Source of the DNA: Pseudoscleropodium purum
Lineage: Eukaryota; Streptophyta; Bryopsida; Hypnales; Brachytheciaceae
Direction of reading: 5' to 3'
DNA length: 64,000 nt
Assembly: GCA_963969395.1 (NCBI GenBank)
Contig: OZ017802.1
Location: 7,752,501-7,816,500, forward strand
Of the stretch, positions 22,689 through 34,480 are shown in pieces (positions within the stretch are counted from its first letter, which is position 1; every line of letters begins with the position of its first letter). The notes beneath the pieces were generated by a model. It had not been told where the DNA came from and searched no databases. It worked only from the letters and a program-made list of their open reading frames with translations. Made by a program: the position numbers and the translations under genes.

Positions 22689-23420
22689 AAACACCCAAGA
22701 CCGCGGTACCCGATCAATACCCTGGTTGATACCCTCACTGGTTTCCTCACGGGTATCAATCGGTAAACCCGGGCCGGTTATCAATCAGAGAGGGGGTATC
22801 GGCAAGTCGAGGCGGGCTGGTGAATCCGCCGTAGGCGCCTGTCTGCGAGCTACGTCGCGTCGGAACCTGCTTCGGCCGTGTCCGTCGTGATCTCAACCAA
22901 TCCTTCTGATCGCTACTGGAGTGCCGTCGTCTCCAAATCTGACCACCGCAACTCACCCACAACCAAATTAACACGGACAAGCGATCGATCCGAACTTCAC
23001 AATCAGTCACTTCAAACTCCAAACAAATCTACTAGTGCACCGATTGATCCCGGCCTCCCTTTTGACTTCTCCAATTTGAAAGAGAAAAGAAAACACAAAT
23101 CCAGAAACAAATTTCTCAAACCGAATTCAGAAGAAACTCAAACCTCAAAACCAGATTCAACATTGAGACACAAATTTTACACGATTGCACAGTGACACAA
23201 ATCTAATATATATATTGCGAGTACTAAAATTACACGCGCAAGGAAAACGCACAGGTAGCGCACTATTGAGACGGAAAAAAAATATGAACAGTATGGAGAG
23301 AGAGAATAAGAGAAGGAAAGGAATTTAATTGTGAATTCCCGAGGGTGATCAGAACGGGTGTAACACTCGCAATCGGCGTGACTTCTCTGTGCACCTCCTG
23401 AAACCCTAGGTTCCTTGTCT
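22689..23420. other. GC-rich island of unknown nature
   Basis: A sharp rise in GC within AT-rich DNA. The proximal part holds short direct and inverted copies of GGTATCAATC/GGTTGATACC (22712, 22724, 22752, 22776). Overlapping frames occur on both strands (22756-23022 minus, 22878-23195 plus), neither resembling a known protein. The plus-strand AAACCCTA (23401-23408) matches the telo-box word common in plant 5' leaders. It could be a promoter or first exon of an unrecognised gene, or a transposon end. Confidence 0.35.
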
Positions 23421-26400
23421 TTTCCTTTTCCCTGTATTTTTCCTTATCTTTCTCCTTTTTCTTTAATTTTTATCTTTTTCTTTCTATAACTTTTTCTTTT
23501 ACTTTTTCTTTGCCTTTTTGCCCTTTTCTATTAGTTTATAGCTACTCACTAAAGTATCTTTTTACTTTTTGGACACTTTAATGCATTTAGAAGCTACTTT
23601 TACACTAAAATTCTAATATATATATAAATAATGTATATAATGTCACTAAAATCTAAAAAGTTCTACAAAAAGCAAAAGAGCTAGACTACAGGAACTTTTT
23701 AATTTTTTGATTCATAAAAACTTTGAAATTCAATACCTTTCGTGCCATAGATTCCAACGCCATGAAACAATGCAAAGCATGTGCACCCCTCCTTTCCAAG
23801 AGCTTTCTGACATTACCAAAAAATTGACTGAGGGATGCATAGGCCCGAAGATCTCAATATAACAAACAAATAAACTAAATAAATTAACAAACAATCTATT
23901 TTCAAGTAGGAATATACAATCTTGTTGGCAACACATCCAATGTCCAAAGTAGTTGAATGCAAATCTTTTTGTGTCATCATTAATTTTGTTTGTTATCACA
24001 ACTATCTAGAGGAAAGGTCGGTCACGTTCAATTCTTTTGATCACTTGTAGGTGTATGTAATGATTCTCCAATAATAATTTACAACTACTTTGCAATTATG
24101 GTTCCCAATTAACTACTCATATTCTCTTTACTTTGGAATGATTTTTGTAATTTTATTCTTAATTACTTGTGTAAACCACTGCCAACAAATTTGCTGTATA
24201 GTTGTTAGGTGTTGTATTTCCTATAACTAGGATTTTGACAAACATAATATAGGAATCTCTATACAATTATGGATTATGCTTTTTCCATCCATCACGAATT
24301 TTGTACATTTAAAAGGTTCTTTACCATTTTTTTTGTTCAACATTTCCTTACTCATTGGACCCACTACATTCAATTAACACATAGCATCAATGTTTGGGAA
24401 ATTTTTGGAAGTCTTCTTGTAGATTTCTTCCTTCTATAAGAAATAAATTGTTTTTTTTTCTATAGGCACCAGTTGCATCTTTTGAATCACAAAAAGTTCT
24501 AGTTTATTTATTCCAATTTAATATTTTTACTGGCTAATTTTCTCCAAATTAAAATTGGCACTAGCTGAATTGCAAAATTTTTATAACATATATAAAAAAT
24601 ATTTGAAAATAAAAGTACTAATTATTATTGCATCTTTAGTAGAAATTGAACCTAGTAAATCCCTTTACCATTTGAAGGTCAAGAATCTTTTTAATTCATG
24701 CAATATAGAGATGAGGATAGTCATGAAAAGGTTGCATGAAATCAAAAGAGTTTAGGAAGTACCAATTTCTCTTTCTTCAAATGTTTCTTTTGCTACCCTT
24801 TCAAAACCCACTCTAGATTTGTATACAAATGGTGAAATTTAGAAGAATTCTTCTACAAAACAATAGCTTCTTCTATTATGTCATCATAGTCTTTATCAAG
24901 TTCTTCCAGAACCAATCACATGGCACTATCCAAATTGGATGTTGTCATACAGTTTCAAAATTTCTATTTGGTGATCATCTACACATTAGAAGAAAAAAAA
25001 TGTTCGACACAATTGACTACTATTTAACTAGTGTCCTATACAACTATCATGCAATTCTAAAATGACCATAGTTGGTTCTTAGTTACTTTCAAAGTTCATT
25101 CCCATTTGTCTTATATCAATTGTTCTATATCAATTGTAAAGAGTACCATTAGATTAGACATATAAGGCTCGCAAGTTATTATAGACCTTCCAAATGAATT
25201 TTTTGGATAGAATTCTAAGATTTCTACAATCTGTAAAAATAAAAAATAATTAAAATTTAAGAAATTTTAAAATCTATGAAATTGATTTTTTGAAATCTAG
25301 GAAGAAAATACATCTGAAATTATGAAATCTAAAAAAAGATAGATTTGAAATTCAAAAATTTAGAAAATAGGTAGTTCTAAAATTCTAAAATTTTGAAAGA
25401 AGGTAGATATGAAATTTTGAAATCTACAAGTCATTGAGATTAATATTTTAGATCTACAAATCTACAAGTTGCAAACAAGTTATAAACATTGATGAAGTTC
25501 TTTACATGCTATCGGATGACAAAAAGCCCGCAACTAAATTGCAACTAATGCAACTTCTTCATTGCAACTATGGGCTCTAAATTGTAACCTAGTTGTAAAC
25601 ATCCTATGCAACTATAAAACGAGTTGTACACTATAGTTGCAAAAAGCCTCATTTCCTTCTAGTAAGAAAATGCTCTTTCATGTATTGTAGTGTTCACACA
25701 TTGACAATTAGCAATTTTGGCAAAAGTTAATAGGTTAAAGTACTTTAATTTCAAAGATAAACTTCAACCAATTGAAGCCCATATTTCTCCAATAGTTCTA
25801 TCCATCCACACCATACTCCTTTGCAACTTAAAAAGACAAAACTCTTGCTTGCAAAAATCCATTGTATCTAACTAGTAACTACTAAGAAAAAAAGAATTCT
25901 TGCTCCTTCGCTTTTCTATTGCCTATATTAATGCAAAAGCAAATCAAATTCTACAACTCCCTATGATGCCAAACCAATTTGTCTATGAGGCATATGGATA
26001 AGGTTAAGAACTTTGAAAGCATCAATCACATAATTGTTTTCAAACTAAACCTCTAAAGCCAAAAAATTGCTTCCATGTAACACTTTTGAGATATTAAGGC
26101 AACCTCTAGATCAATGCTTGTAGGATCTTGTCATTTTGATACCATAGAAATCAATTAGACCCACTAATTTCACTAGGTAAGCAACGGAGATATCCATTTG
26201 ATAGTCCAAATTTCAAGAGGATATGAAAACCTATACTAGGATTAAATGTATCTTGGTTTAAATCATAAGAATAAAAAAGAAAATACATTCTAACATTTGC
26301 TATCATGGTTTTTATGATAAAATCAATGATACAAATATCAATAAGTTAAAATTAAAAAATTTCGACAATTTCGAGAGCATGTATAGAATATCACCTAAAA

Positions 26401-28149
26401 AATATAGAATATAAATAAATTTGAAGTCATGAAACTTAGTAAACAATGTTAGTATCATTGTTAAACGAATTATCACAGAAATAAATATGAACTAATATCA
26501 AGAAGTCACACAACATCATCACTATTTGCGGTGAGCATTAAATTTTAAAACTAGTGCTCAAAGTTTTATTTTTTTTATTATTTTGGGACATTTTCAAGGA
26601 ATATTTGAAGTTAATTAGGGATCTTTTAGTATTTTAGTAATAAAAAGTTTGTAGTTCCAAAAGTCAATAATAATTTTTGTATCAATTTTATATTAATTTT
26701 ATGGAAAATATAGCTTAGAGGTAGATTTGAGAGATAGAAGTACTTGTTTAAAAAATTTTAAATAGATAAGATGTTCAAGTCCAAACTTTTTTTAGATATA
26801 AGGGGTGTAAGGGATGTAAAGTGTATAAAAAATGTGTGAAGGTATAAGGGATAGTTGAATTTTATGTAAGATGTAAGATGTAAAAAATAAATAGTGGATA
26901 GAAGCAAATGAGTGAAAAAATAGAGGAATCAATGTCAAAAGCTTCTTATATGTAAAATTTAAGAGGTAGGTGAGCATTGTGTAAGATGTAAAAAATGTGC
27001 AAAGGGTGTGGGATGTAAGAAAAAACGAAGGTGAAGTTTGACATCAAGGTCAAAAAGTAAAGGTTGAATCAAAGTTGAAGAAAACGTAATAAAAAAAAAG
27101 AACAAGCTTGTAAAAGAAAAATGGAGATTACAAGTTATAGAAAGGAGTTATAAGGAGTAACAATACACCCATTCCTTTACAATTTATTCCTCATCTACAT
27201 GAAAAACTTAGTTGCTCGTTGACTTCTTATTCTCCCTTACATCTTTAACCTACTTGTCAAGAGTTATATGAGAATGTGAAACAATAATAAATGAACATTT
27301 TTATTATCTACTATTAATTTTTTTTCCTTTGTAGTGTTTGAAGTAGTTTCTTTATTTTTAAAGTTGAGACTTTAAAAGTGACATTTTTTTGTTGCTAATT
27401 TACTAAAAAAATTTAGATTCTTTCGATTTAGAACTTATATGTTGTATGTAAGAGTTGCCTGTAGTTAAAGGAAAGAGAAGCAACTACCTTCATATACCAA
27501 AAGTACAAATTTTAAGCTTACACAACTTCTTGTATACAACTATTCTGCAATTGAAATTTATTTGGAGCATTTATATCATTTTGTTGTGATTTCAACAAGT
27601 TAAAATATATTCAATTTAGAGTTGATTTGTAGAAGTTGTAGCTATCTGGACAAATAGAGGTTTAAATTGCTACCATAAGAGTATTTTGTAGGATCTTTGT
27701 TTTTGAGCCTCAAATTTTGGGACATATCTTTTTGATAGTAGTATTTATTAGTATAAAACTTTTTAGGGTTTGTAGTACTTGTTCTTGAAGTTCTAATTTG
27801 CTAAAAAACTTTGCATTTGAATCTTGTATGAGGTCATGGAAGTCATTCAAATGGCAGAAAGTCTGCTATTCATGTATGCAATTTTGATATATTGTCTTGT
27901 CCTCCTTTATTTCTTATTCTTGTTGTTGAAAATGTCTTCTTAGCTTACTTCATTTAAGAAAAAAGCATTGAATAAATATATCTAAATCTTTTGTTCATTT
28001 AGTGGTTAGATATGTAGCTTGGTTTGACTTAAAAGTCAATACAAATGTTTTAAAACAAAAAACAAAGAACAAACAAAAAACCAAACTAAACATTAATTTT
28101 TTGCACAAATCAATGTGACACATAGGGATATTCAACTAGAACTTGTATG
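23421..28149. other. AT-rich intergenic DNA with low-complexity patches
   Basis: No gene recognised. At 25,200-25,460 the words 'gaaatctaga', 'tgaaattttgaaatcta' and 'atctacaag' recur irregularly. At 26,800-27,015 'gatgtaag', 'ggtgtaagg' and 'tgtaagatgtaa' recur. The short open frames at 23730-23999, 24555-24755, 24829-25065 and 26792-26977 show no known domain. Confidence 0.4.
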
Positions 28150-28970
28150 TTGCTTAAGATTACTTTTTAAAGTAAAAAAAAATTTGGATTGACATTTACT
28201 ACCTAAATCGCCAACATATTTTATAGTACTTTTCAAAGGTTTTTTGAGCATCATTTAGTTCATTTTGAAGGGTTTGCAAGATAAATTTTTTTTGGATGAT
28301 TTTTTAAAGCGAGTAGTTAAAATATTTAACATAGAGTCTATTGCAATAGACATTTCTTTATAAGATTCATTTTTGGAGCCTTTAAGGCTATTAGATTGGT
28401 TTTAAGAGCTATACAATGAATTTAAACGAGGAATAGTTTCACCTTTTTTTAATCTTGTTGCCATATTTATATTTTTCTATATCAAAGTGGAAGCTCCATC
28501 TGATCCAAATCCAACGCAATTGTTGAGATTTAGCCCCTGTATCTTTGTAACAACCACAAGAGTGTCAAATTTATCTTAAAATCTTTTTTTCCATCTTCAA
28601 TCCACAATAAACTCAAAAGAATGGTGTTAAGAAGACTAGCCTCTAAAAAGATAGCAAAAATTACAAGGTGTTTTTTTACAAAAATATCTATAGATTCATC
28701 AATCATGAGGCCAAAAAAATTTGAATTCCTTACTCTTTTTAAAACTTTCTTTTAAATAATAGAAAAAAGTTCAAATACCATCTCAACACATGATTTCTTA
28801 TCATGGTAAATTTTGTCAATGATGGAAGCTTTACAAAAAAGAAGAAAATGACATAAACTTGAAAATTTGTGGGAAACCTAAATATGCAATCCTAAATAGA
28901 AACACCATTGCTTTATTATAACCACAATTTGCAATTGCAACGGCTTTATACAAAGCTTTTTTTCTCCATG
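28150..28970 (-). pseudogene. Decayed hAT-superfamily transposase remnant
   Basis: On the minus strand, short in-frame pieces follow the order of hAT transposases of the type found in KIAA1586/ZNF862-like genes (DUF4371 region): FFGLMIDESIDIFVKKHLVI near 28,700, NNCVGFGSDGAST near 28,490, HCIALKTNLIALKA near 28,410, EMSIAIDSMLNILTTRFKKS near 28,320 and LQTLQNELNDAQKT near 28,260. The DES of the first block is the first catalytic-Asp region, and the His/Cys block and the K-x-CW motif follow as expected. The pieces are separated by stops and frameshifts, one at an A-run near 28,300. No intact frame, zinc finger or dimerisation domain is seen. An inactive relic, though its family could supply transposase to hAT-like MITEs. 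Confidence 0.75.
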
Positions 28971-31900
28971 TTTTGTCTAAGCTAGTTTTTGGTGTTCTAT
29001 AGTTTTGCTATAGTCTTATATTGCCAAAATCTTAATGTTTATATAACATTATGAGCGTTTACTTACCTACCCTTGGTAAATTCATAGCCACAACCAAATC
29101 CTTATTTCTATAGTTAATTTTGTCCTAAAAGATATGTAACATTGGTCCATTGTGCCTTCCAAACAATGAATCTTTTTTCAACTCTTACTTATACTTAATC
29201 TTGAAATTAACCAATAAATCCTAGCTTCAAAAAGGAAAAATTGTTTCTACTAATTTTAATGGTAAACCACTATGATTTTGAATGGAAGAGAAGATAATCT
29301 AAATTTAAACACTTAAGGTAAAAAATCAACTTTTGTCATCTCTAAAAATGTAAAATACACCTTTATCCAATCTTTTTAGCTAAAGTTATAGATGGATGAA
29401 GTTTAGCTTTAAAGAGATTATTTAAACATTATCTTCTAAATTGAGCTTGTTGCTTAATTCAATTTTTTTTTAAATTTGACCTCTAGATTTACTTATATGA
29501 CTTCTATCTACTTCCCAAGTTTGGCCTTGGATGGATGTTTTTTACTCTATTTCATTCAATTTCCATTTGAAACTTCATCCAGTTCTAATTTATTTGTTTT
29601 ATGGTTTATTCTTAAATATAAGTTACTTGTGAAATCTCCTTGATTAACTTTAAATGTTTATAGCTTTAAGCTCATTATCTAAACTATCCTTTAAATCTTT
29701 AATAGAAGTTTTTTCAATACTTAAGTCTTGAACCAACTAAGTCAATTTATTTTTCTTAAAATACTAATAATTTTCCTTATAGACACTAATTTTAGTTTTC
29801 TAGATTGCTAAAAAAATTGCGAATTGGACCTTTCTACTAGAAGTTGTTGATGGATGAAGTTTGATTGTTAATCGGTTTCTCAAACTTCATCCTCTAATTT
29901 CTCCTAATAAGTTTGAATTGATTTTCAATTTCGGGTATGAATTCTAAATAGTGAGGTCTTTCTAATATTATAATTTTGTTTCAAATTTTTTGTTTAACTA
30001 ATTTTGAAAACCCTAAACTTCATCTATCACCTATCGTACTTGTTTTGACTTCAATTTCTAAATATCTTATGTTTTTAAAAACCTCTAAACAAGGCCTATA
30101 AGTTTTTTATATTGTATCTTGAAAAAATCTAATCCGAAGGGCTTGAATGGTAAATCTAATTTGGCTAGATTGTTAAAGTAAGTAGGAAAGAAAAAAAATA
30201 TAAATTACACTAATTAGACACTTATCTCGTGGTTTGCTTCATTCAAAAGATGATCAAAGACTCCTTCAAATTCCTCATCATTGGCTATTTTTGCTATTGT
30301 CTTGAATTTTGTTCATAGCTTAAAAAATAATGTTTAATATAAATTTTTATTTCCCTTTTTAGATTTCTTTACTATTCTATCTCAATTATTATCCTATACG
30401 AAATTCTAATGGTTCGTCTAAGATTTCCTTTTCATCTTTATCTATTTTTAGATTTCCTTCATTGCTTATACAATAACTTCAATTTCTTCCTTTACTCCAT
30501 TCTACACTTCTAATTTTGAATTTTTAAATTATCTTCTTTCCATTGTAATCGTCCTAGGTTAAGAGACAAAGAGTGGTGAGTTAAGAAGATACTATTATCT
30601 ACATTCTTTGATGCTAATTGATGTTTCTATCTTCTAGTTTTTTCTTTTAATTGCTAAATTTTTTTTCTCTAATTCTACTTCTATATATTGTAGCTCTCGG
30701 TTAGACTTTTGACAGATTATTATTTTTAGAAGTTTACAATTTTTAATGAATAGAGCCTTTTGTTAACTTTTTGGAATTATAAGACACTTGTAATTTGGAC
30801 TTTTTTACTTAAAGTTATACATGGATGAATTTTAGTCCCTAATTAGTGTTTAAAACTTCATTCACTTGTAACATACTCATTTCAAATCAAATTTTTGTGT
30901 ATCTTATCTTTTTGAAAAAATTTGTTGTGATTTTTTATAACATCCCAAATTCTAAATACCAATGTCTATAGCTTCACTGCATTTTTTTTAACACCCCAAA
31001 ATTCTATGTACTAAAGACTATAACTTGACTATATTTTTACACCGCTTGCTAAATTCCTTTATAAATAACAACTTGTTAAGACAAAGAACACTTCAAATTA
31101 CAAATTAAGCTCTAGAGTCCTACTAAAGTTGCATCACTAAGGTATAGTGAGGGGTAAGCTTTAAGATTAGTAGCAAGGACTTAAAACTCAATAAAATCAC
31201 AAAAAACTTCAAAAATCACATGAAATCAAAGCAAACCTTGAAAGGACCCCGATGTCCTTTAAGACTTACAAAATAGCAACAAAAAAAACTTGAAATGCTC
31301 TAAAAACAACAAGTTTACAACTTTGACCTCAAAATGGCCAAATAGTTTAAATTAATGAATCAACGTATATAAAGCTAAAATAATAGCTAAAAGAGGTAAA
31401 AAAAATTAGGAAAATGAGTGTCCTTTTATATTCTTCCAAGGGCACCTACTTCCTCTCATTTCTTTGTGATAATCTTATCAACTAAGATTTTCATTTTAAT
31501 TCGCTTGTTTTCATTTTTTATGTTGATCCTACATTCTAACTTTTAGTAAAAAGTTTTAAATTACAAATGGATTGTACCATTGGCTTCAACAAACCATTTT
31601 AAACTTCAAGCCCTTTACCCCTTTTCTTACTCCAAAATCTCAAAAAATGCAAGTGACAACTAGAGACTTAAAATAGTGTAAAAATCAAAGTTTTTGAGTT
31701 TACCTTTTCAGCCAAAAGTAACTAGCCTAAACTTTAAGTAGGTCTAATGGAATAAAAAAGGACTCTAAATTTTTTTTATTTCAAAGTCATATGCTTCTAA
31801 TATGCCGGTCAACTCCACAATTAAACTTCAAATTTGCTGATTTTAGAGGATGTTGCTAATTTGGGCACTTCATGCTATCAAAACATCATGAAATTTATTG

Positions 31901-34263
31901 GTGTGGTTTATGAACATAAAAGAAGCTATACCAATTCTTAGTAAAATTTTATCGCATCCAAAATAATTTTCATGAATTTACCATACTAGATTTGTGCGAT
32001 TGATTGCTCAAAAAAAGATCTTTGGGTGATCAGAAAAAACCAAGACTTCTTACGAAATCTCTCATGAAATTTTTCAAAGAATGTGCAAGTTTATAGTTTT
32101 ATCTTGCACATGTAGAAAAGGTATACAAATACCACTATTTCCTTTAACTTCTACTGAACAAAGAATCTTCCATAAAAAAGAGAATCTTGATAAAGCAATT
32201 GCATCATTGGACTTGTTGCACGCCTCCCATTCTACATCACTATACTTATGTTGTAGATGCCCTTTTTTGCTCCATTTTGAGTTTCTTCACTTGTAAGTAA
32301 ATTATTGGGGTTTCTACTATTTCGTTAATGAAATGAAAAAACTGAAATTTTTCTTTAGAAATTCACCTTAGAGTTTTTACCACATGTCCTTAAATCAATT
32401 TAGACAATTTGTGTCTTATTGCACAAATAAATGTAGTTAATCAAGCAATTTCTACTAACTTGCTTGTTATTTACAATATGTGGATTTCTACTCTATTTAC
32501 ATGTGGAATTCAAGTGTATTTAGGAAAAACTAAATGTAATGTAACCAAAGGTTGTATTGGTATGTGCAACACTGAGTTTGGTCTAACACACTTTTTAGAT
32601 TTTTTAATACCTAAAACTATACTCAAAACATATAAGAAATCCAAAAAATAAATCATAAGTCTTGGATGACAAAACTAGGACTTGTAAACCCTTTGTTGCA
32701 TATGTAAATTTACCTCTACCCTCCTTATAAGTTGTAGATTATGTTGGTACCTACTTGGATTTATCCAACACTATAGTTATGTTCATTCCAAGGAAGGTTT
32801 TTTAAAAAGGAATGTTCCTAATTAATCAAAGCTAAGCCTACTAGGACATTGCAACATTAAATGAAAGAAATAAAATTCTTTAACCTTCTATTTTTATTTT
32901 ATTTTCACATGATAAGTCTAATTGCACAATTTGGACTCTCCACTCTTAAAGCCACAAAGGTTAAGTAACTCCCAAGTAATTCTTAAAATCTTTTAACTTC
33001 ATTCATCTTTAGCTCTTGAACTCCAATTTGGTCTTGATTTTTTCTAATCTTTACCCACTGGGATGCACTTTACTGCAACCACCAACTAGACTAAAATTTG
33101 TCTCCAATTCGGTCTTTACGGCATCTACTTTATTTCGTTTTTACAACTTCCGACTTGGTCATTACTTTGTCTTCAAATCCTTGTTTACAACTTTTATAGT
33201 AACTAAATCTACCTTAATTGATTCTCCTTGTCTCCTCTTCATCTTACAACTCAGTCTCTCAAAGTTTTGATTAAGACAGAATTTACATTTCTTGAGTCCC
33301 AACTTAGAACTACTCATTTTGCTCTCAAAATTCTCCATAACTAAATACTATCCTTAATTTCCCATTTTCAAATTAAACAAGCATCACACATTAATGTATA
33401 ATCACAATTCCAAAAATTAAACAAACAACATTCAACTGACTTGAATTAACATCAAACTTCCATTTGACTCATTCACCACAACATAACACATGCATACATT
33501 ACAACTTCACTCTCAAATAGTTTCTCAATCATTCTCCATTCTTAACTTGACAATTCAGGCATCCACACTTTGAACCCGATTTGGTTCTGACACCCCTCAT
33601 ATAGGCCATACATTCTCAATCACCAACAAATCAACCTAATACTTTCACTGTTCCTTCAGTTATAACATTCTCTTTATAACTCCGATTTGGTGAACAAATT
33701 CACTGTAAATACAAATGCATTAAGCTCACAGCTATCTCCGCTGCAATTCTAATAGTTTCTAAGTCCTTTCTTTGGATTTTCAACAAGGACTCTAATTCTG
33801 TAATCACTGTCCAACATCACTTAAACTCTTTACTTAATTTCTGATTTCATCAACTTGCACACCTCTACTTTGGCTCTCACATCTGCTAACTATAACTTCA
33901 TATCAGCACTTGAATTCACACTCGCTCACAGCTTGTCACATTCTCACCCACTTGGGTAATTTCTTCAACTTCCTACACAATTTGCCACCTATAGCACCAC
34001 CACACTTCTCCGATTTGAACTCAAATACTTATTACGACAAATTTCCAATTAGTTCACTCACAACAACCAACTGAATACGTAAGCTTATTAACTTAATACA
34101 AATTCACACTTATTCATCAACCAAACACATACACAAGAAATAAGAAATACACAACACTATAGTTTAGGACTCACATTGGCACTTTATAAGCAGGTGAAAC
34201 AAAATGACTCCAACTTCCCTCCAAATAGGACTTAGCCAAACAATTAGGCTTCTCCCTAGTCAA
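28971..34263. other. AT-rich intergenic DNA, probably old transposon sequence
   Basis: No further protein similarity recognised. At 29,380-30,900 the words 'agatggatgaagttta' and 'gatggatgaattttag' recur ('gttatagatggatgaagttt', 'gttgatggatgaagtttg', 'gttatacatggatgaatttt'), spaced 0.5-1 kb apart, suggesting a dispersed internal motif. The small frames at 32,081-33,270 show no known domain. From 33 kb the words CCAATTTGG and CGATTTGG are frequent. Confidence 0.35.
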
Positions 34264-34480
34264 GGTTGACAAATCAGTACGTCCGCCCCAAAATAGCGTC
34301 CGTAACCCGGACGTCCGTCCTCACGAACGCCAGCGGACGTAGCGTCCCTCCCACCGTCGGAAGGCGGACGGGCAGGGCGGACAGGGCGGACGGGGCAGAC
34401 AGCGTCCGCGAATGTCAGTGGACGCTGCGGACACAGTGTTCGCGTTCGGACGTCCCGGATGTCCGACCGTCCTGTCAACC
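34264..34480. repeat. GC-rich inverted-repeat block
   Basis: A 217-bp block of very high GC in AT-rich DNA, bounded by exact 8-bp inverted ends GGTTGACA (34264-34271) and TGTCAACC (34473-34480). Inside, CGGAC, GTCCG, GGACG and CGTCC recur more than a dozen times on both strands, so it should fold strongly. Overlapping frames on both strands (34260-34505) are a by-product of the composition. It looks like a small fold-back or MITE-type insertion; no target duplication is evident. Confidence 0.6.

Noticed and set aside
26792..26977. 61-codon minus-strand frame
   Set aside because: Arises from the low-complexity 'gatgtaag' tract and has no domain.
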